Assembly (NCBI GenBank): GCA_964507445.1
Contig: CAZDQF010000009.1
Location: 124,001 to 188,000, forward strand
Origin: GCA-2683135 sp964507445
Lineage (GTDB): Bacteria > Planctomycetota > GCA-002687715
Reading direction: 5' to 3'
DNA: 64,000 nucleotides
Shown: positions 29,063 through 37,243 of the stretch, piece after piece
Layout of the letters: each line of letters opens with the position of its first letter
Numbering within the stretch: the stretch's first letter is position 1
Program-made: the position numbers and the translations under genes
Notes under the pieces: generated by a model
Told to the model about the DNA's origin: nothing
What the model saw: the letters and a program-made list of their open reading frames with translations, nothing else
The model's database searches: none

Positions 29063-30106
29063 ATGCGCGCTCTCCTCATCCTGCTGGTGGTCATTGCTCC
29101 CGCACGTGGCCAGGTCCGCACCTTCAGCGCTCCCTTCGACGGTTTCCTGGATCATGTCCGCGGCGGAGGCGGCTGTGTCGTGCTGCTCCGCGAAGCGGAC
29201 GAGCTGAATCAGGATGTCGCCCGGGCCATGGGCCTGTCGGGGGCGATCCGGGTGACGGGGAGGGAGGGGACGGTGAAGCCCCACGGCGCGCCCCACCCCG
29301 TGTCCGCCATGGTCCCCGCCTCCGGATGGAAGGGAACCTGCGCGGGCGTGCCTCGAGCTGCGCCGATCGACGGTCGCGTCCTGCTGGCGGAAGGGGATCG
29401 AGCGGTGTGCTGGGTCCGGGAGCATGGGGGCGTCCGGGTGGCGGTGATGGCGGACCTGAGCCGCCCGCACGACGCCGTGGGCGCGGTGCAGCGATCGGCG
29501 GCCACGGCCTGGGCCGGGCGCACCAAGGCCGCCGAGCGCCCCGCCGACGCGGAGGTGTTGTTCGACGGCGAGTCCACCGTCGCCTGGCGGCCGGAGAAGA
29601 AGGGCGGCCCGGTGCCGTGGGAGATCGTGGACGGGACCCTGCAGGTGACTCCGGGGAAGGGCTCCATCATGACGCGCAAGCCCTACGGGGACTTCCGTCT
29701 GTACGCGGAGTTCAACGTGCCGGAGGGGAAGGGCAACAGCGGCTTCTACCTGCAGCGACGCTACGAGGTGCAGGTCCTGAACACCGCTGGTCGTGAGCCC
29801 AAGCCCAACTTCTGCGGCGCCCTCTACCGCTACCGCAAACCGGACGTGAACGCCGCCCTCCCCGCGGGGGTCTGGCAGACCTACGACATCACCTTCCGCC
29901 AGCCGCGGTGGAAGGACGGCAAGAAGGTGGCCAACGCACGCATCACGGTGGTGCACAACGGCATCACCGTCCACGACGACGTGGAGCTCACGCGCAAGAC
30001 CGGCGCGGGCAAGCAGGAGGGGCCTGAGTCCATGCCGCTCCTGCTCCAGGACCACGGCTGGAAGATCCGCTTCCGCGACATCTGGATCCAGCCCTTGTCG
30101 CCGTGA
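29063..30106 (+). CDS. DUF1080 (3-keto-disaccharide hydrolase type) secreted protein
   Basis: 347 residues. Signal peptide MRALLILLVVIAPARG, then an N-terminal region (DGFLDHVRGG; AVMADLSRPHDAV) of unknown fold. From about 165 to the end is the DUF1080 lectin-like domain: FDGESTVAWRPE, DFRLYAEFNVPEGKGNSGFY, YEVQVLN, and LLLQDHGWKIRFRDIWIQPL. Some family members hydrolyse 3-keto-disaccharides; others are sugar-binding. Its stop codon abuts the stop of the convergent esterase-sulfatase gene with no spacer. Confidence 0.9.
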   Translation: MRALLILLVVIAPARGQVRTFSAPFDGFLDHVRGGGGCVVLLREADELNQDVARAMGLSGAIRVTGREGTVKPHGAPHPVSAMVPASGWKGTCAGVPRAAPIDGRVLLAEGDRAVCWVREHGGVRVAVMADLSRPHDAVGAVQRSAATAWAGRTKAAERPADAEVLFDGESTVAWRPEKKGGPVPWEIVDGTLQVTPGKGSIMTRKPYGDFRLYAEFNVPEGKGNSGFYLQRRYEVQVLNTAGREPKPNFCGALYRYRKPDVNAALPAGVWQTYDITFRQPRWKDGKKVANARITVVHNGITVHDDVELTRKTGAGKQEGPESMPLLLQDHGWKIRFRDIWIQPLSP

Positions 30107-32842
30107 TCAGTTGAGGTCCCGCAGCGCCTTGGCGGTGACCTTCTTGATGTCCCGGTGATCCGTTCGGTTCAGCTCTTTGAGCCTCGCGGTGAGCGGGCGC
30201 GCCGCGTCGTCCATGCGATCGGCCAGATTGACCGCCCGCAGCCGGACCCGGAGGTGGTCGTGTCCCATGGCCGCTTCGATGACTGGCAGCGCTGCCGTCG
30301 TCCTGCCGAGACGGCTCAGGGCCGAGGCGGCGGCGAGTCGGACGGCCACGGAGGGGTCCTTCAGCAGCGGCAGCAGCTGGGGTGCGATGGGCTTGCCCTC
30401 GTCTCCCAGGGACTCGATCCCGGTGACGGCCCACCAGCGGATGGCGGCGTCCTCGTGGGCGAGGTTGGCCCGCAACCGCGGCAAGGCGTCGGCGCCCTCC
30501 TTGATGAGGCCGGCGGCGTCCCAGAGAGCGTCGAAGGGGTAGGTCGTGGGGTCAGCGCGCACGGCGGCGTACTCCGGGCCGTCGAAGCGCAACCTCATCT
30601 CCTCTTCCGGCAGCATGCCCAGGTCCCTGATCTGGTTCATCCAGCGTCGGAGCTCCGTGGAGAGACGTTCCTTGACCGTGGCGTACTGGGGATCATCCGC
30701 GAGGTTGCGCACCTCGTGAGGGTCCGCCCAGGTGTCGTACAGCTCGAACACCGGTTTGCGCGGCGCGAAGAACAGCTGCTGACAGCCCACCAGTCGGCCC
30801 TCCCGGTGGGCCCGACGCCACGCCTTCAGGGTCGGCATCTCCTCGGCGTAGGCGATCCACTGGGCGTAGGGGACGTGGGGGAGGAAGTTCCGGATCAGCT
30901 TGTAACGCTGGTCGCGGACGCAGCGGATCATGTCGAAGCGTTCGTCCATGCGGTCACGGAAGCCGTGGATGTAGGCGCGCGGTTCGGCCGCCGCCTCGCC
31001 GAGGAACGCGTGGCCCTGGAAGCGCTCCGGGATCTCCACGCCGGCCAGGGACAGCACGGTCGGCGCGAGGTCCACGAAGCTCACCAGGCGACCGGTGGCG
31101 GAGCCGGGGGCGCCAGGTGCCAGGTGCTTCCAGCGCTCCGGGAAACGCACGATCATGGGCACGTGGGTGCCTGAGTCGTAGAGCCAGCGCTTGCTGCGGG
31201 GGAGGCCGGCGCCGTGGTCGGAGAAGTAGATGACGATGGTGTCCTCCGCCAGTCCGTCGTCCTCCAGCTGCTTCAGGATCTGCCCGCACTGACGGTCCAT
31301 GGCGGTGATGAGCTCCCGGTAGCGCGCCCAGTCCCGTCGGACCACAGGGCTGTCCGGGTGATAGGGGGGGATGGCCACCTGCGCCGGGTCCCGTCGTTCG
31401 TGGGGCTTCAGCTGTCGGGTGAGGCGTTGGTACTGCTGCTCCGCTGCCCGGATCTTGCTCTCGTGGCACACCGTGAAGTTGAACACGGAGAAGAAGGGTG
31501 TCCCTTCTGGCCGGTTGCGCCAGTGGGCCTTGCCTCCCGAGGCGTCCCAGGCGGACTTCGGGCGCTGGAAGTTGTAGTCCGTCTTGCTCTTGTTGGTGCA
31601 GTAGAAACCCGCCTCCCGCAGGTGTTCCGTGAAGCAGCGAACCGGCTTTGGCAGGCGCCCGGCGGAGCGCATGGGGTTGGTCCCGATGGAGCATGCGTAC
31701 ATGCCGGTGATGATGGTGGAGCGGGCAGGGGCGCAGACGCCGATGGGGGCGAAGGCCCGGGTGTAACGGACCCCTTCGCTGGCCAGTCGGTCCAGGTTCG
31801 GCGTCACCGCCTGCGGGTCGCCGAAGCAACCGAGGTTCGGACTGATGTCCTCGCAGGTCAGCCAGAGGATGTTGGGGCGCTGCGGTCGCGGCGCCGGTCG
31901 CGCGTGCTCCTTCAGGAACGAGACGGCGGCGGTGGCGATGCCCTCGTGACCGCCTTCGAAGATGGTCACCCGGGATGGGCCCGTGTAGCGGCGCAGGTGG
32001 ATCTCCCTGCCGAGGGACGGGTCCACTTCACGGTCGGTGGTGGTGATGCGTTGCAGACGACCGTCGGGCCGCGCCAGGGCGGCCATGTCCCGTTCGCTCA
32101 CGGGTCGGTCGCCGCGAGCCTCCGCCACCAGGTTGAACGCCTGCAGGGCATGATCCACGGGGACGGACCCGGTGTGCCCGTCGTGGATGCCGGCGGCGAT
32201 GTCCAGGGGCACGTCCTTGGCCTGATGCAGCCATGTGAGGGGAGAGCGCTTGCGATACTCGGCGTCGACTGTGTCGGAGGCTCCGGGGGCGCCGCCGCAG
32301 GAGGCGCGCATCATGGCGCCGTACTTGCCGGCCGCGTGCCGCTCGTGCCACCGGGCCAGGTCGGTGATGGGTACCCAGGCGGACACCGCCGCCCACAGTT
32401 GGGGGTGCCGTCCCGCCATGAGCAGCGCCATGTGGCCGCCGCCGGACCAGCCCGCCAGGTACACACGACGCTCGTCAACCGGGTGACGTTCACGGACCCA
32501 CGCCACCACGTCGACGATGTCCTGCACCGCCAGGTCCGATCCGCAGGCCTCCGGGTGGTCGTTGCGACCACGGAAGTCCGGCTGGAGCACCATCCAGCGG
32601 TTGTCGAGGGCGGCACGCTCCAGCTCCGGGTGGCGCTGGTTCAGGTCGCCGCTCCAGGTGTGGAGCAGCACGAGCAAGGGGCGACGTTCCCCCCCATGGT
32701 CGTCCGGGAGCGTGAGCCAGGCCGGTTGCCGGGACCCGTCAGCGGTGCTCTGGAAGCTGATCCTGGCTCGCTGGGCAGGTGCCTGGGGGAGAACGGCGAG
32801 GGCGACGAGAGCGATCATGAGGGAGAGACGCATGGCGGACAT
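30107..32842 (-). CDS. Three-part fusion: alpha/beta-hydrolase esterase, sulfatase and HEAT repeats
   Basis: 911 residues. After a signal peptide (LSLMIALVALAVLPQAPA), residues about 25-310 are a prolyl-oligopeptidase/acetyl-xylan-esterase-like domain with nucleophile motif GWSGGG near 133 and LLHTWSGD as oxyanion loop. Residues about 320-790 are a sulfatase with WLTCEDISPNLGCFG, formylglycine-type motif VCAPARS (Cys near 370) and FSDHGAG. The last 110 residues are HEAT repeats (PSVAVRLAAASALSRLG; HLRVRLRAVNLADR). Removal of acyl and sulfate groups by one secreted polypeptide would suit breakdown of acetylated sulfated polysaccharide. A second ATG (MRLSLM) lies nine bases downstream. Confidence 0.9.
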   Translation of the reverse strand: MSAMRLSLMIALVALAVLPQAPAQRARISFQSTADGSRQPAWLTLPDDHGGERRPLLVLLHTWSGDLNQRHPELERAALDNRWMVLQPDFRGRNDHPEACGSDLAVQDIVDVVAWVRERHPVDERRVYLAGWSGGGHMALLMAGRHPQLWAAVSAWVPITDLARWHERHAAGKYGAMMRASCGGAPGASDTVDAEYRKRSPLTWLHQAKDVPLDIAAGIHDGHTGSVPVDHALQAFNLVAEARGDRPVSERDMAALARPDGRLQRITTTDREVDPSLGREIHLRRYTGPSRVTIFEGGHEGIATAAVSFLKEHARPAPRPQRPNILWLTCEDISPNLGCFGDPQAVTPNLDRLASEGVRYTRAFAPIGVCAPARSTIITGMYACSIGTNPMRSAGRLPKPVRCFTEHLREAGFYCTNKSKTDYNFQRPKSAWDASGGKAHWRNRPEGTPFFSVFNFTVCHESKIRAAEQQYQRLTRQLKPHERRDPAQVAIPPYHPDSPVVRRDWARYRELITAMDRQCGQILKQLEDDGLAEDTIVIYFSDHGAGLPRSKRWLYDSGTHVPMIVRFPERWKHLAPGAPGSATGRLVSFVDLAPTVLSLAGVEIPERFQGHAFLGEAAAEPRAYIHGFRDRMDERFDMIRCVRDQRYKLIRNFLPHVPYAQWIAYAEEMPTLKAWRRAHREGRLVGCQQLFFAPRKPVFELYDTWADPHEVRNLADDPQYATVKERLSTELRRWMNQIRDLGMLPEEEMRLRFDGPEYAAVRADPTTYPFDALWDAAGLIKEGADALPRLRANLAHEDAAIRWWAVTGIESLGDEGKPIAPQLLPLLKDPSVAVRLAAASALSRLGRTTAALPVIEAAMGHDHLRVRLRAVNLADRMDDAARPLTARLKELNRTDHRDIKKVTAKALRDLN

Positions 32843-32876
32843 TGAACACCCGACCGGGTCAGGCTATCCATCCCCT

Positions 32877-33881
32877 ATGGGAAACCGCGGCTCCCGAGCC
32901 ATCGCAGTCTGGCTGATCGTCACCTTCGTCCTCATCGGGGTGATGGTCGTGGTCGGCGGCGCCACGCGCCTGACGGGCTCAGGCCTGTCCATGGTGGACT
33001 GGAGCCCCCTGGGGCAGCGGCCCCCTGCCAGCGACGAGGACTGGCGGCGACTCTACGCCGAGTACCAGGCCTCGCCCCAGTTCGAGCAGGTCAACGACTG
33101 GATGACCGTGGAGGACTTCAAGGACATCTTCTGGTGGGAGTACATCCACCGGCAGCTGGGCCGGCTCCTCGGGGTGGTGTACGGCCTCCCCTTCCTCTGG
33201 TTCTTCTTCCGCGGGCGACTGTCCGGGTCACTGGCGTGGCGCGGCTGGGTCGCCCTCTTCCTCGGCGGTCTGCAGGGCGGCGTTGGCTGGTGGATGGTGC
33301 AGAGCGGGCTCGTCAGCCGGCCGGAGGTGAGCCACTATCGGCTCGCCGTCCACCTGTCCCTGGCCCTGTTCACCGCCATGTGGGTGCTGTGGATGTGGTT
33401 GAGCCTTCGCGGAGGAGAGGAGGGCCGACCGACCCGGGACAGGAGAACCGCCTGGGGGTTCCTGCTCGTGCTGGCGGTGCAGGTCACCTGGGGCGCGTTC
33501 GTGGCCGGGAGGAAGGCCGGTTGGCGCCATGACACCTGGCCGGACATGGACGGGGAGTTCCTGCCGTCCCGGGCCTTCGCCACGGCGGACGCGCCCTTTG
33601 AAGACGGGGACACCATCCACTGGATCCACCGCACCTTGGCGTGGGTGGTCCTGGCGGCGGCGGTGGGCTTCTGGTGGCGAGTCCGGGGCGTCGCCCCGGG
33701 ACCGGCCCGCGCCGTGCTGACGTTGACGGTGTTACAGTTCGGCCTCGGAGTGCTGACCGTCATGACCGGTATCCCGGTGGTGCTCGGCGTGACCCATCAG
33801 GTCGGCGCGTTCTTCTTGATCTCCGCCGCCGTCTGGGGGGCTCACGCATGCAGGGAAAGACGAATCGGCTTCGCAGCCTGA
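32877..33881 (+). CDS. ctaA: Heme A synthase (COX15/CtaA family)
   Basis: 334 residues, about eight membrane helices, matching COX15-type heme A synthases. The heme/His motifs are visible: EYIHRQLGR near 97-105, HYRLAVHLSLAL near 152-163, IHWIHRTLAW near 246-255 and GVTHQVGAF near 303-311, plus the N-terminal GGATRLTGSGLSMVDW. It oxidises heme O to heme A for cytochrome c oxidase. It is the first gene of an 11-gene block, and its 3' end overlaps the next gene (HMA protein) by 34 bases. The start is 34 bases from the divergent esterase-sulfatase start. A longer upstream frame from 32517 is antisense to that gene and was not used. Confidence 0.92.
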   Translation: MGNRGSRAIAVWLIVTFVLIGVMVVVGGATRLTGSGLSMVDWSPLGQRPPASDEDWRRLYAEYQASPQFEQVNDWMTVEDFKDIFWWEYIHRQLGRLLGVVYGLPFLWFFFRGRLSGSLAWRGWVALFLGGLQGGVGWWMVQSGLVSRPEVSHYRLAVHLSLALFTAMWVLWMWLSLRGGEEGRPTRDRRTAWGFLLVLAVQVTWGAFVAGRKAGWRHDTWPDMDGEFLPSRAFATADAPFEDGDTIHWIHRTLAWVVLAAAVGFWWRVRGVAPGPARAVLTLTVLQFGLGVLTVMTGIPVVLGVTHQVGAFFLISAAVWGAHACRERRIGFAA

Positions 33882-34216
33882 TCACCACCGTCGCGGTGCT
33901 GGCGCTCGTGTACGTGGCGTTGACCTGGGGGCGCTCCTGGGGCCACGCCAGCCACGAGGTGCCGGACCCGTCCTCGGGTCAGGTGGTGTGGATCGCCACG
34001 TTCAACGGCTTGTGAGGCGACACGTGAGCTTCCTCGGTCGAGGAGGCCATCGCGCGCCTGGACGGCGTGCTCTCCGTGTCCGCAGGCTGGTGGACGGATC
34101 AGGCGGCCATCACCACCCCCGCCGATCGTGAGTTGACCCTCGAAGAGGTGGACCGCGCCATGGCGCCCCCGTACCGGGTCACGGCCCTGGAGCGGCAATC
34201 AGGGGGGGCCCGGTGA
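33848..34216 (+). CDS. Membrane-anchored HMA-domain protein with two in-frame UGA codons (candidate selenoprotein)
   Basis: Read through two TGA codons, this is a 122-residue protein in one exact frame of 123 codons. A membrane anchor (LITTVAVLALVYVALTWG) at 10-27 precedes a heavy-metal-associated domain: VVWIATFNGL, then U-G-D-T-U at 56-60, then ASSVEEAIARLDGVLSVSAG and LEEVDRAMAPPYRVTALE. HMA domains normally have two metal-binding cysteines exactly in this loop; here both Cys positions are UGA. The codons between and after are normal high-GC3 coding sequence, and the frame stops four bases before the GTG of the TauE gene. A conventional caller would stop at 34015 and lose the domain. Relatives bind Cu, Hg or similar soft metals; which metal here is unknown. 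Confidence 0.75.
34013..34027 (+). other. Two in-frame UGA codons (34013-34015 and 34025-34027), candidate Sec56 and Sec60
   Basis: The sequence TGA GGC GAC ACG TGA lies at the HMA metal-binding loop. Position 1 is residue 56 and position 2 is residue 60 of the HMA frame. UGA is a normal stop elsewhere in this genome, so reassignment to Cys is unlikely; selenocysteine is the simplest reading. Confidence 0.65.
34028..34047 (+). promoter_or_regulatory. SECIS-like hairpin 1
   Basis: GCTTCCTC pairs with GAGGAGGC (8 bp, one T-G wobble) around the loop GGTC. The loop starts 20 bases after the first TGA, a canonical bacterial SECIS spacing, and has G at its first two positions, as in the E. coli fdhF apical loop. 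It begins directly after the second TGA, which is too close to serve that one in the usual way. Confidence 0.5.
34052..34070 (+). promoter_or_regulatory. SECIS-like hairpin 2
   Basis: GCGCGCC pairs with GGCGTGC (7 bp, one G-T wobble) around the five-base loop TGGAC with G second. The loop starts 31 bases after the second TGA, inside the usual spacing range. High GC makes chance hairpins common, so it is supportive evidence only. Confidence 0.4.
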
Positions 34217-34220
34217 CCTC

Positions 34221-34964
34221 GTGATCGTCAGCGCGTTCCTGGCGATCCTGCTCGGTCTGCTGCTGGGACTCCTGCCCACGGGCGGGTCCATGATCGCCGT
34301 GCCGGTGTTCCGCTACGGCATGGAGAAGGACCCGTCGGTGGCGTTCCCGGGCGCGTTGCTGGTGATCGGCATCGCCAGCCTGGTGGGCACCATCGTCTAC
34401 GCCCGCGACGAACGCATGCGCTGGGCGGAGGGCTGCCGTTTCGCCGGGCTCTCCATGTTGGGCGCGTTCCCCGGCGGGCTGATCTCGAGCATGCTGCCCA
34501 CGGGGCACATGCTGATCTTCGCCGCGGCGCTGCTGTGGACGGGCTGGCACCTGCTGTCGTTGCGCCGCGAGTCTCTGGCCGTACGTGTGGAGCGAGGCGA
34601 CCACCGGACTCATCTGGTCCTGCTGGCGGTGGGGCTCGGGATGCTCACCGGGTTCCTGGCCATGGGGGGCGGGGTCCTGGTGGTGTCCGCCCTGGTGCTG
34701 ACGCAGCGCCTGGACCTGAAGCAGGCCATGACCACGTCCCTCCCCGTGGTGACGGTCAACGCGTTCGCGGGTTTGTTCGGTCACCTGACCCATCAGGCGC
34801 TGCCATGGGGCGAGATCCTGTGGGTCTCGGGGCTGGCCGGCGTCGGCGTCGTGGGAGGCGTCGCTCTGGCGTTGAGGATCCGCACCCGGCGTCTGCGGGA
34901 CGCCCTGGGATGGCTGGTGCTGGGAATCGCCGTGTGGGTGCTTGCGCGGGAGATGATCCCTTAG
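34221..34964 (+). CDS. TauE/SafE family permease
   Basis: 247 residues with about eight membrane helices in two repeats, typical of TauE/SafE (sulfite exporter type) proteins. Motifs are GLLPTGGSMIAVPVFRYG near 15-32 and its counterpart GFLAMGGGVLVVSALVLTQR in the second half. Family members export sulfite or other small anions, or act in metal and cofactor-linked transport. The GTG start follows the HMA-protein stop by four bases, so the two are probably translationally coupled. HMA and TauE-like modules also occur fused or adjacent in copper-handling loci, which suits this context, but the substrate is inferred. Confidence 0.85.
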   Translation: MIVSAFLAILLGLLLGLLPTGGSMIAVPVFRYGMEKDPSVAFPGALLVIGIASLVGTIVYARDERMRWAEGCRFAGLSMLGAFPGGLISSMLPTGHMLIFAAALLWTGWHLLSLRRESLAVRVERGDHRTHLVLLAVGLGMLTGFLAMGGGVLVVSALVLTQRLDLKQAMTTSLPVVTVNAFAGLFGHLTHQALPWGEILWVSGLAGVGVVGGVALALRIRTRRLRDALGWLVLGIAVWVLAREMIP

Positions 34965-34973
34965 ACTGTGCCC

Positions 34974-36101
34974 ATGCGCCCTCTCACCTGCAGCGCCGCA
35001 TTGTGCCTGGTCGTCGTGCTCCTGCCGTGTCGCTACACCGTGCGCGACGTGGCCTTCGTGGACCTGGGTGGGGACGGCTGGACCCTCCGTGCCCAGGTGC
35101 CCGCCGGCACGTCTGCAGACTGGGGCGCCACGCTGAAGCGTATCGCCATGGCCAGCCTCGCGGACACCAACGTCGAGGTGGTGGTGGCGCCCGGAGAGTC
35201 GGGGACGGAGCTCGGGGTGGAGCTGGTGAGCCCGGACGGGCGGACTATGCCTGTCGAGTTGCCAGGGGACGTGGACGCTCTGAAGCGCCACGGCTGGGAC
35301 GAACTGGATGGGCTGGCCTCCTCGCCCGTGCGGGATCACTTCAAGTCGCGTTGCCTGGAGGCCCACGCGGTGGTGCTGCTGTTCGAGGGGCGGGCGGTCG
35401 CGGACAACAGCCGCGCCGCGCGCCTGGTGAAGGAAGCGATCACCCAGTCCGGCTCTGTGCTGGCGGGGTTGCCCAAGCCCGCCGCCGCGCCGCCGGAGCT
35501 GCACGTGATCCCGTTCAGCGAACGAACCCGGGAGCGGGTGCTGCACTGGGCCGTGGGCGCCGACGAGGAACCGGCGGATGACGCGCACGTGGTGGTCCTG
35601 TACGGGCGGGGTCGTCGCATGGGGCCCGTGCTCGCGGGGCCGGTGATCACGGCGTCCGCCATCAAGCAGGCGATCGTCCTCATCGGTCAGGACTGTGAGT
35701 GCGAGCTGCCCCGTTCGATCATGCGGGGAGGTCAGATCCCGTTGACCTGGGACGAGGAGCAGGCGGGGGCAGCCCAGAAGGTGCTCGGCTTCGACGGGCG
35801 GAACCCCATGGTCAAGCAGGAGATCGCCCGCATCGTGGCGCGTGAGGCCACGGCCCCCAACGCTCCCCGCGCCGTGGGGGTGGACCCGCTGGGCCTCGGG
35901 TATCACGAAGAGACGGTGGAGGACCCGGCGATTGATGACGCTGGCGGCGAGGCCGCGTCACCGGATGAGGGAGAGGCTCCGTCTCCCAACGAAGTGGCCG
36001 GGGTCGTGGTCTCCTGGATGGTGCTCGCGGTGGTGGCGCTGCTGCTGATCGTGGGCATCGGCGTGGCGGTGGTGATGACCTCCGCCAGGAGGCACGGTTG
36101 A
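34974..36101 (+). CDS. Probable lipoprotein/membrane protein of the ABC-exporter operon, function unknown
   Basis: 375 residues from ATG. The N-terminus (SAALCLVVVLLPC) looks like a lipoprotein or signal sequence. The soluble body, about 20-330, carries VRDVAFVDLGGDGWTLRAQV, a nucleotide-free alpha/beta region, and two short Cys runs (KSRCLEAHAV; GQDCECELPRSIM). An acidic Pro/Glu-rich stretch at about 305-340 precedes a final membrane helix (VSWMVLAVVALLLIVGIGVA), so it may be anchored at both ends. It is followed by an FtsX permease whose TTG start overlaps its stop. No family name can be given. A GTG six bases upstream is an alternative start. Confidence 0.8.
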   Translation: MRPLTCSAALCLVVVLLPCRYTVRDVAFVDLGGDGWTLRAQVPAGTSADWGATLKRIAMASLADTNVEVVVAPGESGTELGVELVSPDGRTMPVELPGDVDALKRHGWDELDGLASSPVRDHFKSRCLEAHAVVLLFEGRAVADNSRAARLVKEAITQSGSVLAGLPKPAAAPPELHVIPFSERTRERVLHWAVGADEEPADDAHVVVLYGRGRRMGPVLAGPVITASAIKQAIVLIGQDCECELPRSIMRGGQIPLTWDEEQAGAAQKVLGFDGRNPMVKQEIARIVAREATAPNAPRAVGVDPLGLGYHEETVEDPAIDDAGGEAASPDEGEAPSPNEVAGVVVSWMVLAVVALLLIVGIGVAVVMTSARRHG

Positions 36102-37243
36102 GGGTCTTCTCCCTGGTGCTCCGAGAGCTGCGCCACAACCGCGCCAACGCCGTCCTGATCGTCACCGGGGTGGCGTCGGCGGTGGCCCTGTTCGTGGTGT
36201 TCTTCAGCACCGGGAAGGCCAGGGAGGACCGCGCGAGGGTCCACATGCGCGACCTGGGCTACAACCTGCGCATCATCTCCAAGGCGGCGGACATGGAGCG
36301 CTTCTGGCTGGACGGTTACAGCAGCGAGACGTTCCCCGAGGACTACATCCATCGCCTGGCGCAGACCAAGGGGCTCACCTACAACCACCTCATCGGACGG
36401 CTCGAGCGTGAGGTGACCATCGACGGCCGCGGGTTCCTGCTCACGGGGCTGTCCCCGGAGTACTCGCCGCCCGGCAAGCAGAAGCCCCCCATGATCTTCG
36501 AGGTGCCGCCGGGGACGGTCTACCTGGGGCACGCCGCTGCCCTCCACCTGAGCAAGTCCAAGGGGGACGAGGTGACGGTGCTCGGACGCCCCCTCAAGGT
36601 CGTGGAGGTGGTGGGCGAAGCGGGCTCTTCGGACGACATCCGCGTGTGGGGCGCCCTGAAGGACGTCCAGGCGCTCCTGAACGCGGAGCAACGACTCAGC
36701 GAGATCCAGGCCCTCGATTGCCTGTGCCTGGAGCCCGACGGTGATCCTCTGACGGCGCTGCGAGCGCAGCTGGAGTCGTTGCTGCCGGACACTCATCTGG
36801 TGCACAAGCGCAACCTGGCGGAGGCCCGCGCCAAGCAGCGGCGGACGCTGCAGCGGGAGAACGCGTTCCTGCTGCCCGTGGCTCTGCTCGGATGCGCCGC
36901 CTGGGTGGCCCTGCTCATGACCCTGAACGTGCGGCAGCGGCTGCCGGAGGTCGGGACCTTCCGGGCGCTGGGCAAGGGGTCGGGGTTCATCGCCCGCTTG
37001 TTCCTTCAGAAGGCGGCGTTGCTGGGGGTGGCGGGGGCGGCCCTCGGCTTCGCGTTGGGGAGCGCCCTGGCGGTGCCTTTCGCCCCGGGCATCTTCAAGA
37101 TCCCGGCGGAGTCCGTGCGTCTGGAGTGGCTGCTGTTGCCCGTGGCCGCCGTGGCGGCGCCCCTGGTGTGCGCCGTGGCCAGCCTGGTGCCCGCCATGCT
37201 CGCCGTGACCCGCGACCCGGCGGAGGTGCTGCGCGGTGACTGA
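36098..37243 (+). CDS. FtsX-like ABC transporter permease
   Basis: 381 residues with the MacB/FtsX layout: one N-terminal membrane helix (VLIVTGVASAVALFVVFF), a large periplasmic domain from about 45 to 255, and three C-terminal helices including LMTLNVRQRLPEVGTFRALG, the family coupling motif. The TTG start overlaps the preceding stop (TTGA), and the stop overlaps the ATPase GTG start. With the next gene it forms an exporter or lipoprotein/mechanotransmission complex rather than an importer. The substrate is unknown. Confidence 0.88.
   Translation: MRVFSLVLRELRHNRANAVLIVTGVASAVALFVVFFSTGKAREDRARVHMRDLGYNLRIISKAADMERFWLDGYSSETFPEDYIHRLAQTKGLTYNHLIGRLEREVTIDGRGFLLTGLSPEYSPPGKQKPPMIFEVPPGTVYLGHAAALHLSKSKGDEVTVLGRPLKVVEVVGEAGSSDDIRVWGALKDVQALLNAEQRLSEIQALDCLCLEPDGDPLTALRAQLESLLPDTHLVHKRNLAEARAKQRRTLQRENAFLLPVALLGCAAWVALLMTLNVRQRLPEVGTFRALGKGSGFIARLFLQKAALLGVAGAALGFALGSALAVPFAPGIFKIPAESVRLEWLLLPVAAVAAPLVCAVASLVPAMLAVTRDPAEVLRGD

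Noticed and set aside
32517..32876. Upstream extension of the heme A synthase frame
   Set aside because: It is antisense to the esterase-sulfatase gene and would place 120 unrelated residues before the first membrane helix.
33848..34015. A 55-residue membrane protein ending at the first UGA
   Set aside because: The HMA fold, its coding-quality sequence and the four-base spacing to the next gene all lie beyond this UGA.
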